Assembly: GCF_003073045.1 (NCBI RefSeq)
Contig: NC_037590.1
Coordinates: 24,082,449-24,146,448, forward strand
Length of the DNA: 64,000 nucleotides
Direction of reading: 5' to 3'
DNA from: Pomacea canaliculata
Lineage: Eukaryota; Mollusca; Gastropoda; Architaenioglossa; Ampullariidae
The translations under genes and the position numbers were made by a program. This document shows positions 1 to 11,902 of the stretch, piece after piece. The first letter of the stretch is position 1. Every line of letters starts with the position of its first letter. The notes below the pieces were generated by a model. The model was not told the DNA's origin. It saw nothing but the letters and a program-made list of their open reading frames with translations, and did no database searches.

Positions 1-411
1 TACAAATTTCTTATGAATTTTTTTTTATCTCCTATGGAATTTTCACATTACAATTTTTTTTTTTTATTTATATTATCTCAGCAACAAGGCATACTTTCTG
101 CTTCAGCCTACAAACAAAATAATTCTTTAAAACATGCAGGCCTATGAATCATAAAAAGTGTCCTACAGCATAATTGAAAATACCAGGTACATTATCATTT
201 TCTGTTTTAGAGTTTTTTCAACCAGTCACATTTCTTTTTTTTTACTCATTACCATTTGCATCTTGACATGCACTTGTTCTTTTCACAAAGACTTTATAAA
301 TACATTTGAGGGGAATTAATTGTATATATTAAGTCAGCACAAAAAGCTATACTACAAATGAATTAGAATTCATGAAATGCTGTGAAATACATTATAAGTG
401 TAGAACAATAC

Positions 412-1171
412 CTCATAAAGATTTCTGCAATGGTGAAGCATATCCCTGAACCTCCACCAGTGATGAATGCCACCTTATCCCTACAATTACAAATATTATC
501 CTCTTGTAATATTACAAAATTCATAGTATGACACTATTCGGTAACCATGTCAATCTATATTTTTTCAAAGTACAAAATTAAATGATTATAACAGATTTTT
601 TAAACTTAAATAATTATTGTTTATTAATTGTTTCATTGGCACTGGAACTTTTAATGTCAACAATATTACTGAAATTTTAAGAGTAAAATTTCTTGTGCAG
701 TTCATTTTGTTTCGGGAATACATAACGTATTTATAGTGATTCGATCTGCACAACATTCGCTTTTGAACTATATCACTTTTTCAGGAATCATTGAATGAGT
801 TCATCGATCAGCAGTCTGCCAATTAATTTTGACTATTGAAAAAATTGTTTAAAAAAATAGATATAGAGTGAAAATAAACATGCTTTCAACCCTTGCATCA
901 TTGTTTCAGATTTTAGCCTTCTCGCTCGCCCTCCGTCGCACTCCTGTACCCACCACCACCACCCCACACACACACAAGCACATGTAATACAAGTTTATGC
1001 ATACACTACATGCATGTACAGTGACGCGCACACATACACCAACATCCACGTCGCACTCCACCTACGCGTACCCAGAAATGCATCAAAAGTAATTTACTTG
1101 AGAATATCTTTTTGGAACACATATGTGTAGTTCTTAAGGCATTGCTCAACAATTTCTTCGGTCTGCGACAT
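412..1171 (-). CDS. DECR2: Peroxisomal 2,4-dienoyl-CoA reductase (DECR2-like), first two exons; continues off the left edge
   Basis: A short-chain dehydrogenase that uses NADPH to reduce 2,4-dienoyl-CoA during peroxisomal beta-oxidation of polyunsaturated fatty acids. Two exons are visible. Exon 1 spans 1098-1171, starts with ATG at 1171 and encodes 24 residues ending KDIL plus two bases. Exon 2 spans 412-480 and completes the codon to read [13 protein letters not shown], then [10 protein letters not shown]. The [14 protein letters not shown] block and the following AEIFMR match the Rossmann nucleotide-binding start of DECR2. Donors at 1097 and 411 and the acceptor at 481 are canonical and in phase (2/1). 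The last glycine of the TGGGxGIG motif reads Cys here. The remaining exons (catalytic Tyr/Lys, peroxisomal C-terminus) lie outside the window, and bases 1-411 hold intron only. The gene is head to head with HGSNAT. Confidence 0.88.
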
Positions 1172-1258
1172 GATGCTCAAGATACCTTCACAGCCGAGTT
1201 CAAAGTTTACAAGCCGCTTAAAGGTCACATGACTTTCTCATGACCAGCTCCACACAAA
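1172..1258. promoter_or_regulatory. Compact bidirectional promoter DECR2 / HGSNAT
   Basis: Only 87 bp separate the two start codons, so the transcription start sites must lie here or inside the first exons. A GTCACATGAC E-box at 1224-1233 differs by one base from the lysosomal CLEAR consensus GTCACGTGAC, and it overlaps an AGGTCA nuclear-receptor half-site at 1222-1227. The sequence AAAATGGCGGC around the HGSNAT start codon matches the YY1 site often found at metazoan start codons. The motifs are seen; their use is inferred. Confidence 0.55.
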
Positions 1259-4200
1259 ATGGCGGCGACTGGGAGACAGTATTCATACACAACATACTGT
1301 CTGCTCATAGGTGTGAGACAATTTATTGTACACTATTAATTGTTGTGTAGTAGAACTGGGTGACTGATGGAAGTGAGCACACGTTTAAGTGGGAAAAATA
1401 TTTATTTTCCTGATTGTATTCACAAACAGAACTATACACCGGTATACATACGCCTACTTTCACATACATGTGCACACAAAATATCCATGCATTTATTCAT
1501 TCATATACAATTATTCACATGCACATACATATATTCAGGTTTCTCAGTAGTTGTCTCATATCTCTGACATCCAAGAAATCTTTTCTGTCATACATTCACT
1601 TTTTTGGCAGGTTTACTGTATGCAAAATACAGCTGTGCAGATCCATGGGACACAAATACAAATGGCATACTGCAATCCAGATCATATTCCTCAGCTTGCA
1701 ATCGACAAAGCCCGGCTGACTTTGGTTAATGATCGCCGTCTAGACTCTTCATTGGGTCTTTTCACTCAGAGTGAGGAGTGTCATGAGGTAAGCTGGTAAT
1801 GTTATAAACCATAATTGTTGGAACTGTCACTATATGAATAGACTTTTCAGGTCAGATATAAGTAACCTGTATAGGTGAAAAAGATTTATATCTTTGTACA
1901 TATCTTGCAAAAAGCCATGTGACTCTACCAGCATTAATACATTTTAAATGTGTTTCATTGTGTTGTCAATTAAATCTACATTGCCAAGAAGTCACTGAAG
2001 TCTGTGTTCTTTTATCAGTGTGAGCTCCACTTGTGACAGCTCAAGTTCAAAGAAACTGCACTGTATTGGTAGACACAAGATGGCCAACAAGATTGGAAGT
2101 CCGTTTATTCAATGGATCTCATTTTCTGAATGCATCAGCAAACTGCAGGTTTGACCAAGAATAATTAAATGTAAAGTTAGTTTACCAGAATCTGAAAGTT
2201 GAGCAGAGATTTTTTTACTATTTTAAGTGAACATTATTTATCAAAATTTGCATCTATGGCTTTTTGTGCCTCCTTGGACAGCAAGTTAAAAAAATATTGT
2301 TTCTTTTATGCAACCTTTTAAAAGTATTCTTTTTAATATTACTATTTTTATTGGATTTAACCTTACAGCGAAGCAAGAAACACATACCATTTCCAAGAAG
2401 GAGGAAGCTATGCAGTCTTTGTCCAGGTGCCTAATAATGAAGATATGGAATGTAATTTAGTGCCATTGAACAACCCCACAGACTCAAACATTCGTAAGTT
2501 CTCGTTCATTATTTGGGCAGTTCTATAAAATATTTTTAAAGGTATATAGTTTCAATATGTTGCATTAAAACTACTTGACCTGTCAGTCTCCATGGTCAAG
2601 CATTATTATGTCTTTGGAAAACACACACAAACAAAATACATACCTATACATACTTTACATAGTGTCCAAGTTGGTAGTTTATAAAAAAAAAAAAAACAGT
2701 CTTGTATTTTTCAAGATCATCTTTAATTGAGAAAGCTGTCTTGTTGTTAACAAGATTGGGTAAATTATAATTATCTTATAAGAAAAGACAGTTTACCAAA
2801 TCTCAGTGCAAGTTGTCTCTTGCACAATTCTGCTTACCATAGTTATTTAGTCACAATACACTTGCTTATAAAAGAAAAGAATAATTCCTTCTCTAAGAAC
2901 CTTAAACCCTTAACTATATTAATCTGTTTTTTCCAGCAATATTTGTAGCATTGGGAATAGCTGTCTTTCTGAGCTTACTGTGGGCATCCCTCAAGAGTCT
3001 TTATAGGTAATGCTTGCTTTTTCATTACCAGACAAAATGACAACTTGTTTGCATTTTTATCAGATAAATGATTGTTAAAAAAATTTAAAAAAACAAGAGA
3101 GAAATAATGACATTTTGTTTTCAATCCCTTTAGGCGTGGCTATCTGCACAAATTTCTCTGCTTCTGGACAACAGAAAGTGTTATGTCTGTGAGTTTGTTA
3201 ATGCTTTTTCGCTGGTCTCTGTAAACTCTAGCTGTCAGTACTCTTTCTTTCTTTCTTTCTTTCTTCTTAATTTTCTTGTGAGGGTTGCACATCTGTCTCA
3301 AACATTGTAAAGCAGTACAAAAAACACATATGCACTGGGCCTATGAACATTTCAGCCATGATTGTCAATATTTAATCTCATAAGTGGTATTAATGCAATT
3401 GTTATTTAATGTGACATTCTCAAAAACTGGTAAAGTGGAATAGTTTTTATAGCCAGCATTCTTTGTTCATTTGCAAAGTGAGATTCCATAGAATTGTTGC
3501 CATTAAAAGGTTATTGATAAATTGGATTCATTTGTCTCATGTACGAGAAAAAAATCACCTGTTTTCAAATGGTCAAAAATCTTTTATGAGTGAAGCCAGC
3601 AATTATGTGCAATCTCATCACATGTATATACTGTAAATATAAACACACTATTTTTATCAGAATCTCAAATGACACTTTTAAGCATCATATTTTTTAATTT
3701 GTCAAAGATAATTTATATTCTTGTTCCCAGTTTTTCAAATACCATACATCTGAATAACTATGTATGTGTTGTAGAGAGATATTGAGACTTTTCTTTGTAT
3801 GATATTTATTTTCAACATATCACATTTTGTCCATATTTTAATTTTTGTTGCATGTATGCATGTAGGATTTTGGGCCACCTATAAGTATCAATCCAACTGA
3901 AGAAACAAGCAACACTGGTGGACAGAAACAAAAAGATCATGAAAGAAAGACTTAGATCATTAGACACTTTTCGAGGGTAAGTCTTTGGAAGCAGTAGTAG
4001 AGTTTTAACTGTAAAATACAAAGATTCATATCGTACAGTCCTGTATTTGTGAGTGCTTTCAAAAACAACATGAACTAACAAGATATAATTGGTAAACAAT
4101 GAACAGCCTAGACACATGACTTTTATTTTTCCTTTGTATACAGTATTAAATGTTTATGATGGGACTAACAAATAGCATTCTCTTTTCTTTTGACACTGAA

Positions 4201-7200
4201 AAAAAAACAGTTGCAAAGACTTCACTTTAAAAGATGTCACTAAAGTGGTCACTGTTTTCACAGCAAAGCCAGTGAAGTGTGCATTGTTTGTGTAATCTGC
4301 ATGTTTCTTGGGACTGCATTGCATATTAAGAAATTTAAAGATTGCCTTTGAACATGAAATGATCTATGAATAAGAAAAATGCCATTTAAAAATACAGACT
4401 GTGACCAGTGCCAGTCCATGCAAACTGCCATAGTATATTAAAAATAAATGAGTAACCTAAGTTTCTTCCTAAGGATTTCAATTGTCATCATGATCTTTGT
4501 GAACTACCGAGGGGGATACTACTGGTTCTTTAGACATTCCAAGTGGAACGGTTTGACAGTTGCTGATCTTGTGTTCCCATGGTGAGTGGTGCATCAGTGC
4601 CTTGCACCGCCTGAATTCTGCTGTTTGTTGAAAAAATTAATTTGTTTCTGCAATCAGCAGCACTTCATTTAAAGAATATATTTATTACAAACTATAATGC
4701 TTCTAATTTTGAGTCCCGTTTTCACAGTCATTTTCACACTGAAAATGTTTTTCACATAGTCTTTAAAAGATGTACTGCTGATTCAGATCTTTGCAATTTG
4801 TTTTGATTACTCCACTAATAATGTTTGCTGCTGTCAGCATCTGTGGCTCAGCTTTTACTCTCCAGCAAAAGACTGGGCATCTGCAAGCAACATTAATGCA
4901 GTGCTTTTGGTTTTGTTCTTGATGGGCTGTGGTCTTAACTAACTGCATGCTGCTTGTCACAGACTGAGCTTGACAATCATGATTTTTGTCAATTATGGGG
5001 GAGGGGGCTACTGGGAGTTCAATCACTCCTCATGGAATGGTCTGACAGTGGCTGACCTTGTCTTCCCATGGTATGTTTAAGTTCCTATTTTAGTAAGTGA
5101 ACTTATTTTGTTCAATTTGTATGTGAAGGATCTAAGAGGCTTAGTTCTCTCAAAATGGCTTTTCCAGGGCTTCTAACCAAAATTGGAAGACAAGAATTTT
5201 TTTTTCAAGTATTTTCTATGAAAATTGTCAAGCTGTCTTGTCAGTTTTAATGCATTTGTTGTTATGCATTTCTGTATGCATTGTTGTAGCAAAAGCTAGA
5301 TTTTTGGTGTCAGCTTGATTGATAGTCACCTAATTTACAGTTGTCTTTATTGATGATAAAGTAACATAAAGTGTGACCATGAGAAAAAAATTAAATTAAA
5401 ACTCGGATTTACTCCCATCACAATGCCTTGCCTTGGATTTTAGTTAAACTGTACTGCATTTAATTAAAAATTATATTGATCATTTTTAGAATGTCCATTG
5501 TGTAATTTATTAAAATGTACATATTGATCCTTTTATTTAAAGTTTGCTTTAAAGCTTTGTGCTTTCATTGTTTTTTTTGGTGTGGCTTTTATTGGTAGTT
5601 AGCAGTGGTTTTTTTCTTTCATAATGGTTTTGGAAGATAGTCCTGTTTTAGAACATACTACAGGGGTTCTGCGAGAGAAAAGAGCATCCTGTTTATTTAT
5701 TTAGCTTTGATAAGAAAAAAATATCCAGTTCTTTTATTACGAAGTAATAAAGTGTCGTGAAACCAAAGGTGGCTGAAATTAAAAGATAGCATTGAGAGTT
5801 TAAAGCACCTAACAGTAACAATCGTTTGAGTTAATTAATCTTGCAGTAAAAACACTTCAAAGCAAGTTGAAAGATGTGACTGTTTATGTGCATATTATTA
5901 ATATTATATTTCTGTATTAATGTTTATTCATATTAGAGAATGTATTTCTAATAATATTAATTCTTGTGTAAAATCTTTAAGTATTAACAAATAACTGTTT
6001 TAAACCACAAAAAACCCATTTCTCAAACATTTCACCTTTTGCATATTTAAACTTTTCAGGTTTGTGTTTATCATGGGCACAGCCTTAATACTGAGCTTTC
6101 AGTCACAACTTCGCTTTGGTGCGCCCAAAAAAACAATGCTCTGGAAAATTTTGCGGCGTTCTTTAATCCTTTTTGCACTGGGACTACTGATAAACTCTCA
6201 TGGCTGCGGTGATGGTAAGGTTATTGTTTCTTATTGACTTAAGAACTTCCTTCAACAAAAAAATGATGTATACTGATGATTATTTCAGTCAGCTTGTAAC
6301 TTGTCTTCACGGATCACACATGCATGCATACAGGGGCATGCATCAGCTTAATACTAATATGATATAGCAGTACCTATTGTAATGCATGTATTATTGAAAT
6401 TACTTGACAGGACAGACAACCAAAAGACTCTAATCAGTTCAATACATGTGATGCAGCATACATCCCCCATTTCATCTACCTGTGGAATGAGTGCTTGACC
6501 GTGTAGAGGGTTGGGTAAGGTAGGGTAGAGGAGAGTGCTACTGCCCTTGCAAAAAAGCTGCCCCCAAGAGAAGTGTGATCTTTAAAATCTTACTCCTAAA
6601 GAACCATAAGGTCCCAAGATTCTTTTCCCTTTAAAATGAAGTTATTTTCAGTTAATGCCTGTACTCAGTTGTTTCCTTCGCTCATCTTTGCTTAAAATAA
6701 GGTGAAACCAATTAGTAAACATTAGTAATGTATCTTTGACGCAGCAAAAAATTGGTTCTCTACTTCTTCTGAACTTCTTGGACAGGTGTGGACATGTCAC
6801 AGTTCCGAATACCAGGTGTTCTTCAGCGGTTTGCACTAACATACCTGATAGTTGCAAGCATTCATCTTTTATTTTCAAGTTCATTGAACAATTCACAGGT
6901 AAATGGTTAAATGTTTTGACTACATTTTTATTCATCATTTGTATGCTGCTTGTTACATCTTCCTGTATATGGGCTACCTGTTGATTAAGTAAAGGCTTCT
7001 GGTAATGGAGATGCATATGCTCATATATGCATGTGTTTATATTAGTGTGTCTGTATGTGTGACAGTTTATTGGGTGTATAAGTGTGTTTGTGAGTTTATC
7101 GGGTATATATATGTGTGTATGTAAACTGTGTGTTGGGGATGCATGTATACATTGCATATGACTGTGCACATAAGCATATGTATGACAGGAAAAAAACTTA

Positions 7201-10200
7201 TTTGCCTTTGTTACTAAACTGGCCTAAAATTCACCTGCTTAACTAGTTGATGGTCATACCAACCGGTCTCTTCATATTTTAAATATGCATTTGACTGCAT
7301 CAGTCCTTTCCCTGGTTTCTGTCTAGGAGTATGGCAGGTTTGCAGTGGTGTGGGACATAGTGGTGTTTTGGCCAGAGGGGCTTACACATGTGGGTTTTGT
7401 GATGGTCCACACTTGCATCACTTTCCTCTTGCCAGTCCCTAACTGTCCAAGGTATGCATATTTAATATAAGCATATTTATATTGTGCCTTTACATCTGTG
7501 GTTGCAAAGTTACAGGTATTAGTTTTCAGTGCTCACAGGTAATTTAGATACTTTTAATTGTAATTCAGTTTTCCTGCATCCATTAAACTCAAGGATTATG
7601 AGGCAGTCTGAAAAGTAAAGCAAGATCTAAAAAATATTTACATTATCTGTCATAAATATAATCATGTTTGTGTCCATTTAATACTGAAATTATCAAAGTC
7701 GCAACAATCCCCAGTAGGAAACCTGTTAAGAAGGAATTAGGTGATTAAGGATTTGAAGGATCTTTAGTATGGAAGCAGAATAAGCCTGACTCAACCAAGA
7801 ACAAACTGTCAATTTTTTTTTGATGGTTAAAGCTACCTACATATTTTAATGGAAAAAATATCCATTTGATTTGATGTATTGTACTATTATTTGTGAAATC
7901 TGTTTTTTCCGGCTATATGTCATATATTTGTTCTCTTCACACAGAGGTTATATTGGTCCTGGAGGTGATGATAGTCATGGGTTATATGCCAACTGTACTG
8001 GAGGAGCTGCAGGTTACATTGACAGAAAGGTTTTTGGAGACAGTCACATCTACCAGTCACCAACCTGCAAAGTAAGCCTTATAAAACTTCATATTGTGCA
8101 GGACATATATATAATATTGACAACATCAGGATCACTTGTTAGTAAATTTTAATTGATAAGCACCAGTTTTTAGCTTAAGATACTTATTACAATTACAAGA
8201 TCTTACATATGTATGAGAGTTTGTTGTCTGAACACCTTTGTGATCAGTTAAGCATTAATGAGAGTTTGTTGTCTGAACACCTTTCAGGAAATATACAGAA
8301 CAACTGTCCCATATGACCCAGAGGGGTTACTGGGCATACTGACTTCATGTTTTTTATGTTTCCTAGGATTACAGGTATGTTTGTCAATTAGGGGTAAAGG
8401 GGGTTGTATGTGTGCGTGTGTGTGGAAGGGGGGCATCAAATAGAATCTTCAGCTGTGTTGATATGCTTGTGCATGTTGTGTAGTTTTAGTATCTTTAGCT
8501 GTGTTGATATGTTTGTGCACCTGAGCATGGGTGCAAACACATGGGTCTTTGAGTGCAGGAAGGATGTGGATGTGTAAGAAAGAGACAATGTGAAAACAAG
8601 CAAGTTGCAACATAAATAAGAAGTAATTATTGTAAATAATGATTGATAAGGTGCTGCATATTTTTTTTAAGGCTGGAAAAATATTGTTTGTCTACAAAGA
8701 CTGGATTCAGAGGTGCTGGCGATTTTTCACATGGGGTCTCCTTTTGGTAAGTAAGAGAAAGTTCACATGCAAGAATTCAGGAAATATGAATATCAGATAT
8801 TCATTTGGCTGTGTTAAAACAAGTTAGTGCATTGAGGGTGTGGTTGTGTGTATATTATTTATGTTTGCTAGTGTTAGAGCAAGTTATTGTATGTGAAGGT
8901 GTGGTTGTGTGCATATTGTTCATGTTTACTAGTGTTGCTCTAATATACAATTGCTCTGTTAGTGTGTGTGAGGATGGGGTCGTGTGTATATTGTTCATAT
9001 TTCTACATACATGTACATAAGTAACCTTCAAATTGATTTAACTTTTCTCATCAAACATTTACATTTTGACAGATGCAAAGCAGTATTTCTAAATATCCAG
9101 ATGGAGAATAATATAATAATATTTCTGAAAAGTCATAGGAATTAAATTGTAGTTTTGTTTTTTTTTTAAATTGATTTTTTATAAGGTCTAAGTGAATCAG
9201 AAGTGGGGGAGGGGCCAATACAAATTGCTTACATATACTGTTCTCTTACAGTTGTTCCCAAAGGCAAGTTTTGCTTACTAATTCATATGCATAAAGCAGA
9301 TAGATTTCTTTATGAGAAATCATCTAGTATGTGAATATAATCATCTGCGAGACATTTGTTTTGAAATTGAAAGCTCTCTCTCTCTTTTTTTTTTTTTAAG
9401 TGTTTGCTTGGAGGAATACTATGCAAATTTTCAAAAGACGATGGCTGGATACCTATCAACAAAAACCTATGGTACCACAAGTTCTTTCTTTTTGCTTGCC
9501 TAAGCCATTTGTTTACCTTCATTGCACTAAAATGTTTGACTTAATACTGGTAATGTCCACTTCTGCAATATTGCTCTCTAGTCTGTAGTTCTCTAGTCTG
9601 TAGTCCCAATGGCAGTCCTTCACCTTGGTGTTCACATTCCAGTTTGTCAGACATAAGTAACAATTGTAAACACTCCTTCCATTTAGCACTGCATGATTTT
9701 CGTTTTATTAAACATTACCCATGAAATCACACCCTTGGTTTTAATATTTTTTTGGTTATTGTTTTCATAATTTTTTTCAGATGATTCATATACATGTGTA
9801 TATATATATTTCTAGCACATAAGCAACCATACATTTTTCCTGTAATTGGCCTTCCGGATGAATAAAGTTGTATAGGACAGTGCTTGTATCTGTAAAATAA
9901 AATTATAGCTATGATAAAATTACTCTGTCTATGCTGTGATATTTTTCCTACTACAAAATATTCGTAGACTGGAATCTTAACATGTCCTTCGCAAGACATC
10001 TGAATCCTTATAGAAAGAATTTGTGGACTTCATCAACCAATTCATAACTTGACTATTTGCCAACTTGACTACTGTTATGTGTGGGGTCCCCCCCCCCCCC
10101 ATCCCATTAAGGCTTTTTCTCACAGCAGGTTAATTTCTTCGCTAGCAGAGTACATTAACAAACTGAGGAGCACCTCTTATATGTAATGATCCTGGCATCT

Positions 10201-11902
10201 TGACATCGCCTTATGGTAGTGGTCAAATTGACTTATTGTGGCAGTGAGTGGTCTAATTGACTTGGTCCAGCTAGGAAATGGTCAAGTTGAAAGAACATTA
10301 AATCTTTGCTTAAGTATCTCCTGGAATTGTAGACAGTTCCTTCTAGCATCACCATAATTGTTGTCTGTCTCCATCTCTGTCTCTGCAGGTCATTGTCATT
10401 TGTGCTAACACTAGCAGGTATGGGCTTCATACTGCTGTTAGCTTGCTATCTTCTGGTGGATGTGTACAAGGTTTGGAGTGGTGCTCCTTTTTATTATCCA
10501 GGTGAGAGTTTGTAAGTTTTTTTTCTTAAAAAGTTTCTAACTATCTGTATTAGTGAGAGCATTTTTTTCTATGTATAACTTCTCTTTGGAATTGGTATAG
10601 ACCAGGGGTGGCCAACCTATGGCCCATGGGCTGCATCCAGCCCATGAAGGTGCCTCATCCTGACCAATCATTTTAACCAGACACAACATAATTTAATTTT
10701 TACATCATGATTGTGGCCAAACTGTCATGCTTTGGCCCGCGAGATTTTATATCATGTCCAGTGCGGCCCTTGGGCTAGAAAATGTTGGACATCACTGGTA
10801 TAGACTGACCATGGTTCACTTTTTTTAATAGGTATTGATCGATACTGTCACCAAGCATAATAGTTTTTCCTCAAGAGTAAACATACATTAGATTACAGCA
10901 TGATCATTTTTCAAGCTGTATTTATGTATAACATAACAAAAATTGCAAAGAAATGTATGCAATCACTAGTAATACCCCTTACAAAATAAGAAGACAGTAT
11001 GCAATGGCAAAACTACAGACCCATAAGTCTAACTAGCCTTTCAAGCAAAGTCATACTGAGAGTAATCCAAAATCTCATCAACGCTTTGAAGAACGGCTAG
11101 CAGAATAACAGGCTGGTTTCAGACCAGGCAGGAGCTCAGTTGAACAGATCTTCAGTGATCACATCTTGATAGAAAAACATCTAGAGCTCTAATGGAATTT
11201 CTTCCACAACTTCACAATGGCATTTTGAAAGAGCTTGTCACAAGGCACTGTACACTGGTGTAAGATGCAAAAATTCAACATCAAAAAGAACTTTGTTCAA
11301 GTCATCAAAGCTCAGTGAGGATAATCAAATGGGAGCTTTTTTTTCACACATTAGCAGACATCTGTCAAGGATGCCCTTACTACCTGTACTGCTTAAAATC
11401 TTTTTTGGAGAGTATCGTGAGAAACTCTTCATGACCATCACACCTTCATTTCCACCAGTGGGAGACTCATATACCCACTCTAAATCAGTCTAGATTAATA
11501 AATCTCTTTGTTTAAAAAAATTGTAATAATGTGCGCTCTATTAAAGGGAAATGGCTCACTAAGCACATGAAAAGACAAACAGTTTGCATTTTGACTAACC
11601 TCCATTTTGAATATGATTTTGATGATTATTGTTGTGCTTAGAACCCAGGAATTTGAACTAACTGTAACATAACCTACACCCTGTTCAATGGTGAAAAGAG
11701 ATTGACTGCCTTTGTATCTGCTGCAGGAATGAACTCCATTGTTCTCTACGTGGGTCATGAACTGCTCAGTGGCCAGTTTCCTGTGGCATTTGATGTTCCT
11801 CAAACACATGCAGCACAGCTTGCCATGAACATATGGGGCACATTTTTCTGGGTTATTGTAGCATACTACTTGGACTTCAAGAAAATCTACATATCAGTTT
11901 AA
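1259..11902 (+). CDS. HGSNAT: Heparan-alpha-glucosaminide N-acetyltransferase (HGSNAT), 17 exon positions
   Basis: A lysosomal multi-pass enzyme that transfers acetyl groups from cytosolic acetyl-CoA to terminal glucosamine of heparan sulfate inside the lysosome. Exons: 1259-1310, 1611-1787, 2019-2148, 2369-2493, 2937-3006, 3134-3188, 3866-3976, 4474-4581 (8a) or 4963-5070 (8b), 6060-6214, 6786-6898, 7327-7451, 7945-8071, 8288-8374, 8672-8746, 9401-9471, 10389-10501 and 11727-11902 (stop TAA). Diagnostic blocks are [10 protein letters not shown] (exon 7), [13 protein letters not shown] (8), RIPGVLQR (10), GYIGPGGD and [12 protein letters not shown] (12), YDPEGLLG (13), [10 protein letters not shown] (15) and [12 protein letters not shown] (17). 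Exons 2-4 encode the glycosylated luminal domain and exon 5 the first membrane span. From exon 8 on, every junction is in phase. Exons 2, 3 and 7 each need a one-base correction to stay open, so the N-terminal model is less certain. The signal peptide probably spans the exon 1-2 junction. Confidence 0.93.
3237..3268 (+). repeat. (CTTT)n microsatellite in HGSNAT intron 6
   Basis: About six CTTT units follow the exon 6 donor. No further function is suggested. Confidence 0.8.
4474..4581 (+). CDS. HGSNAT: HGSNAT exon 8a (alternative active-site exon)
   Basis: This 108-bp exon has 1 + 35 codons + 2 bases, an acceptor AAG at 4471-4473 and donor gtgagt at 4582. It reads [18 protein letters not shown], then [19 protein letters not shown] across the next junction. 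It has the same length and phases as 8b. It keeps the histidine that aligns with the acetyl-accepting active-site His of human HGSNAT, but differs around it: [13 protein letters not shown] here, where 8b and the human enzyme have the glycine-rich YGGG. Confidence 0.85.
4963..5070 (+). CDS. HGSNAT: HGSNAT exon 8b (alternative active-site exon)
   Basis: A second copy of the active-site exon, 381 bp after 8a, also 108 bp, with acceptor CACAG at 4958-4962 and donor gtatgt at 5071. It reads [18 protein letters not shown], then [19 protein letters not shown]. It is closer than 8a to the vertebrate consensus (YGGG, ASWNGL/SSWNGL). Joining both copies would keep the frame but duplicate a membrane helix and its catalytic loop, so mutually exclusive use is the simpler reading. 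Confidence 0.85.
8213..8284 (+). repeat. 45-bp tandem duplication ending at the HGSNAT exon 13 acceptor
   Basis: A 27-base string starting ATGAGAGTTTGTTG and ending ACACCTTT occurs at 8213-8239 and again at 8258-8284. The second copy runs straight into the CAG acceptor at 8287, so the pyrimidine-rich 3' splice region of intron 12 has been duplicated. Confidence 0.85.
8821..9012 (+). repeat. Degenerate GT-rich tandem repeat, HGSNAT intron 14
   Basis: Three imperfect units of about 60-65 bp share GTGTGGTTGTGTG(T/C)ATATT followed by a (T)TCATGTTT-like segment. They are purely intronic, between exons 14 and 15. Confidence 0.6.
10603..10797 (+). mobile_element. hAT-like MITE (195 bp) in HGSNAT intron 16
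   Basis: The left end is CAGGGGTGGCCAACCTATGG and the right end GTTGGACATCACTG, which are imperfect inverted repeats of hAT type. It is bounded by a perfect 8-bp target-site duplication, GTATAGAC, at 10595-10602 and 10798-10805. It carries 'ggcccgcgag' and 'gcggcccttggg' segments and no coding capacity. The 8-bp duplication is diagnostic of the hAT superfamily. Confidence 0.85.
10985..11490 (+). mobile_element. Degenerate LINE reverse-transcriptase fragment in HGSNAT intron 16
   Basis: Broken frames on the plus strand read [20 protein letters not shown], then a [14 protein letters not shown] stretch, a KALYEDNQ-like stretch and a [11 protein letters not shown] stretch. These are reverse-transcriptase blocks of a non-LTR retrotransposon. 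Frameshifts and stops show a dead 5'-truncated copy. The clade (RTE- or CR1-like) is not resolved. Confidence 0.7.

Noticed and set aside
3866..3976. Alternative HGSNAT exon 7 acceptor at ATAAG (about 3890) that avoids the frame break
   Set aside because: It would require a phase-1 donor, but exon 6 ends in phase 0, and the site lacks a pyrimidine tract.
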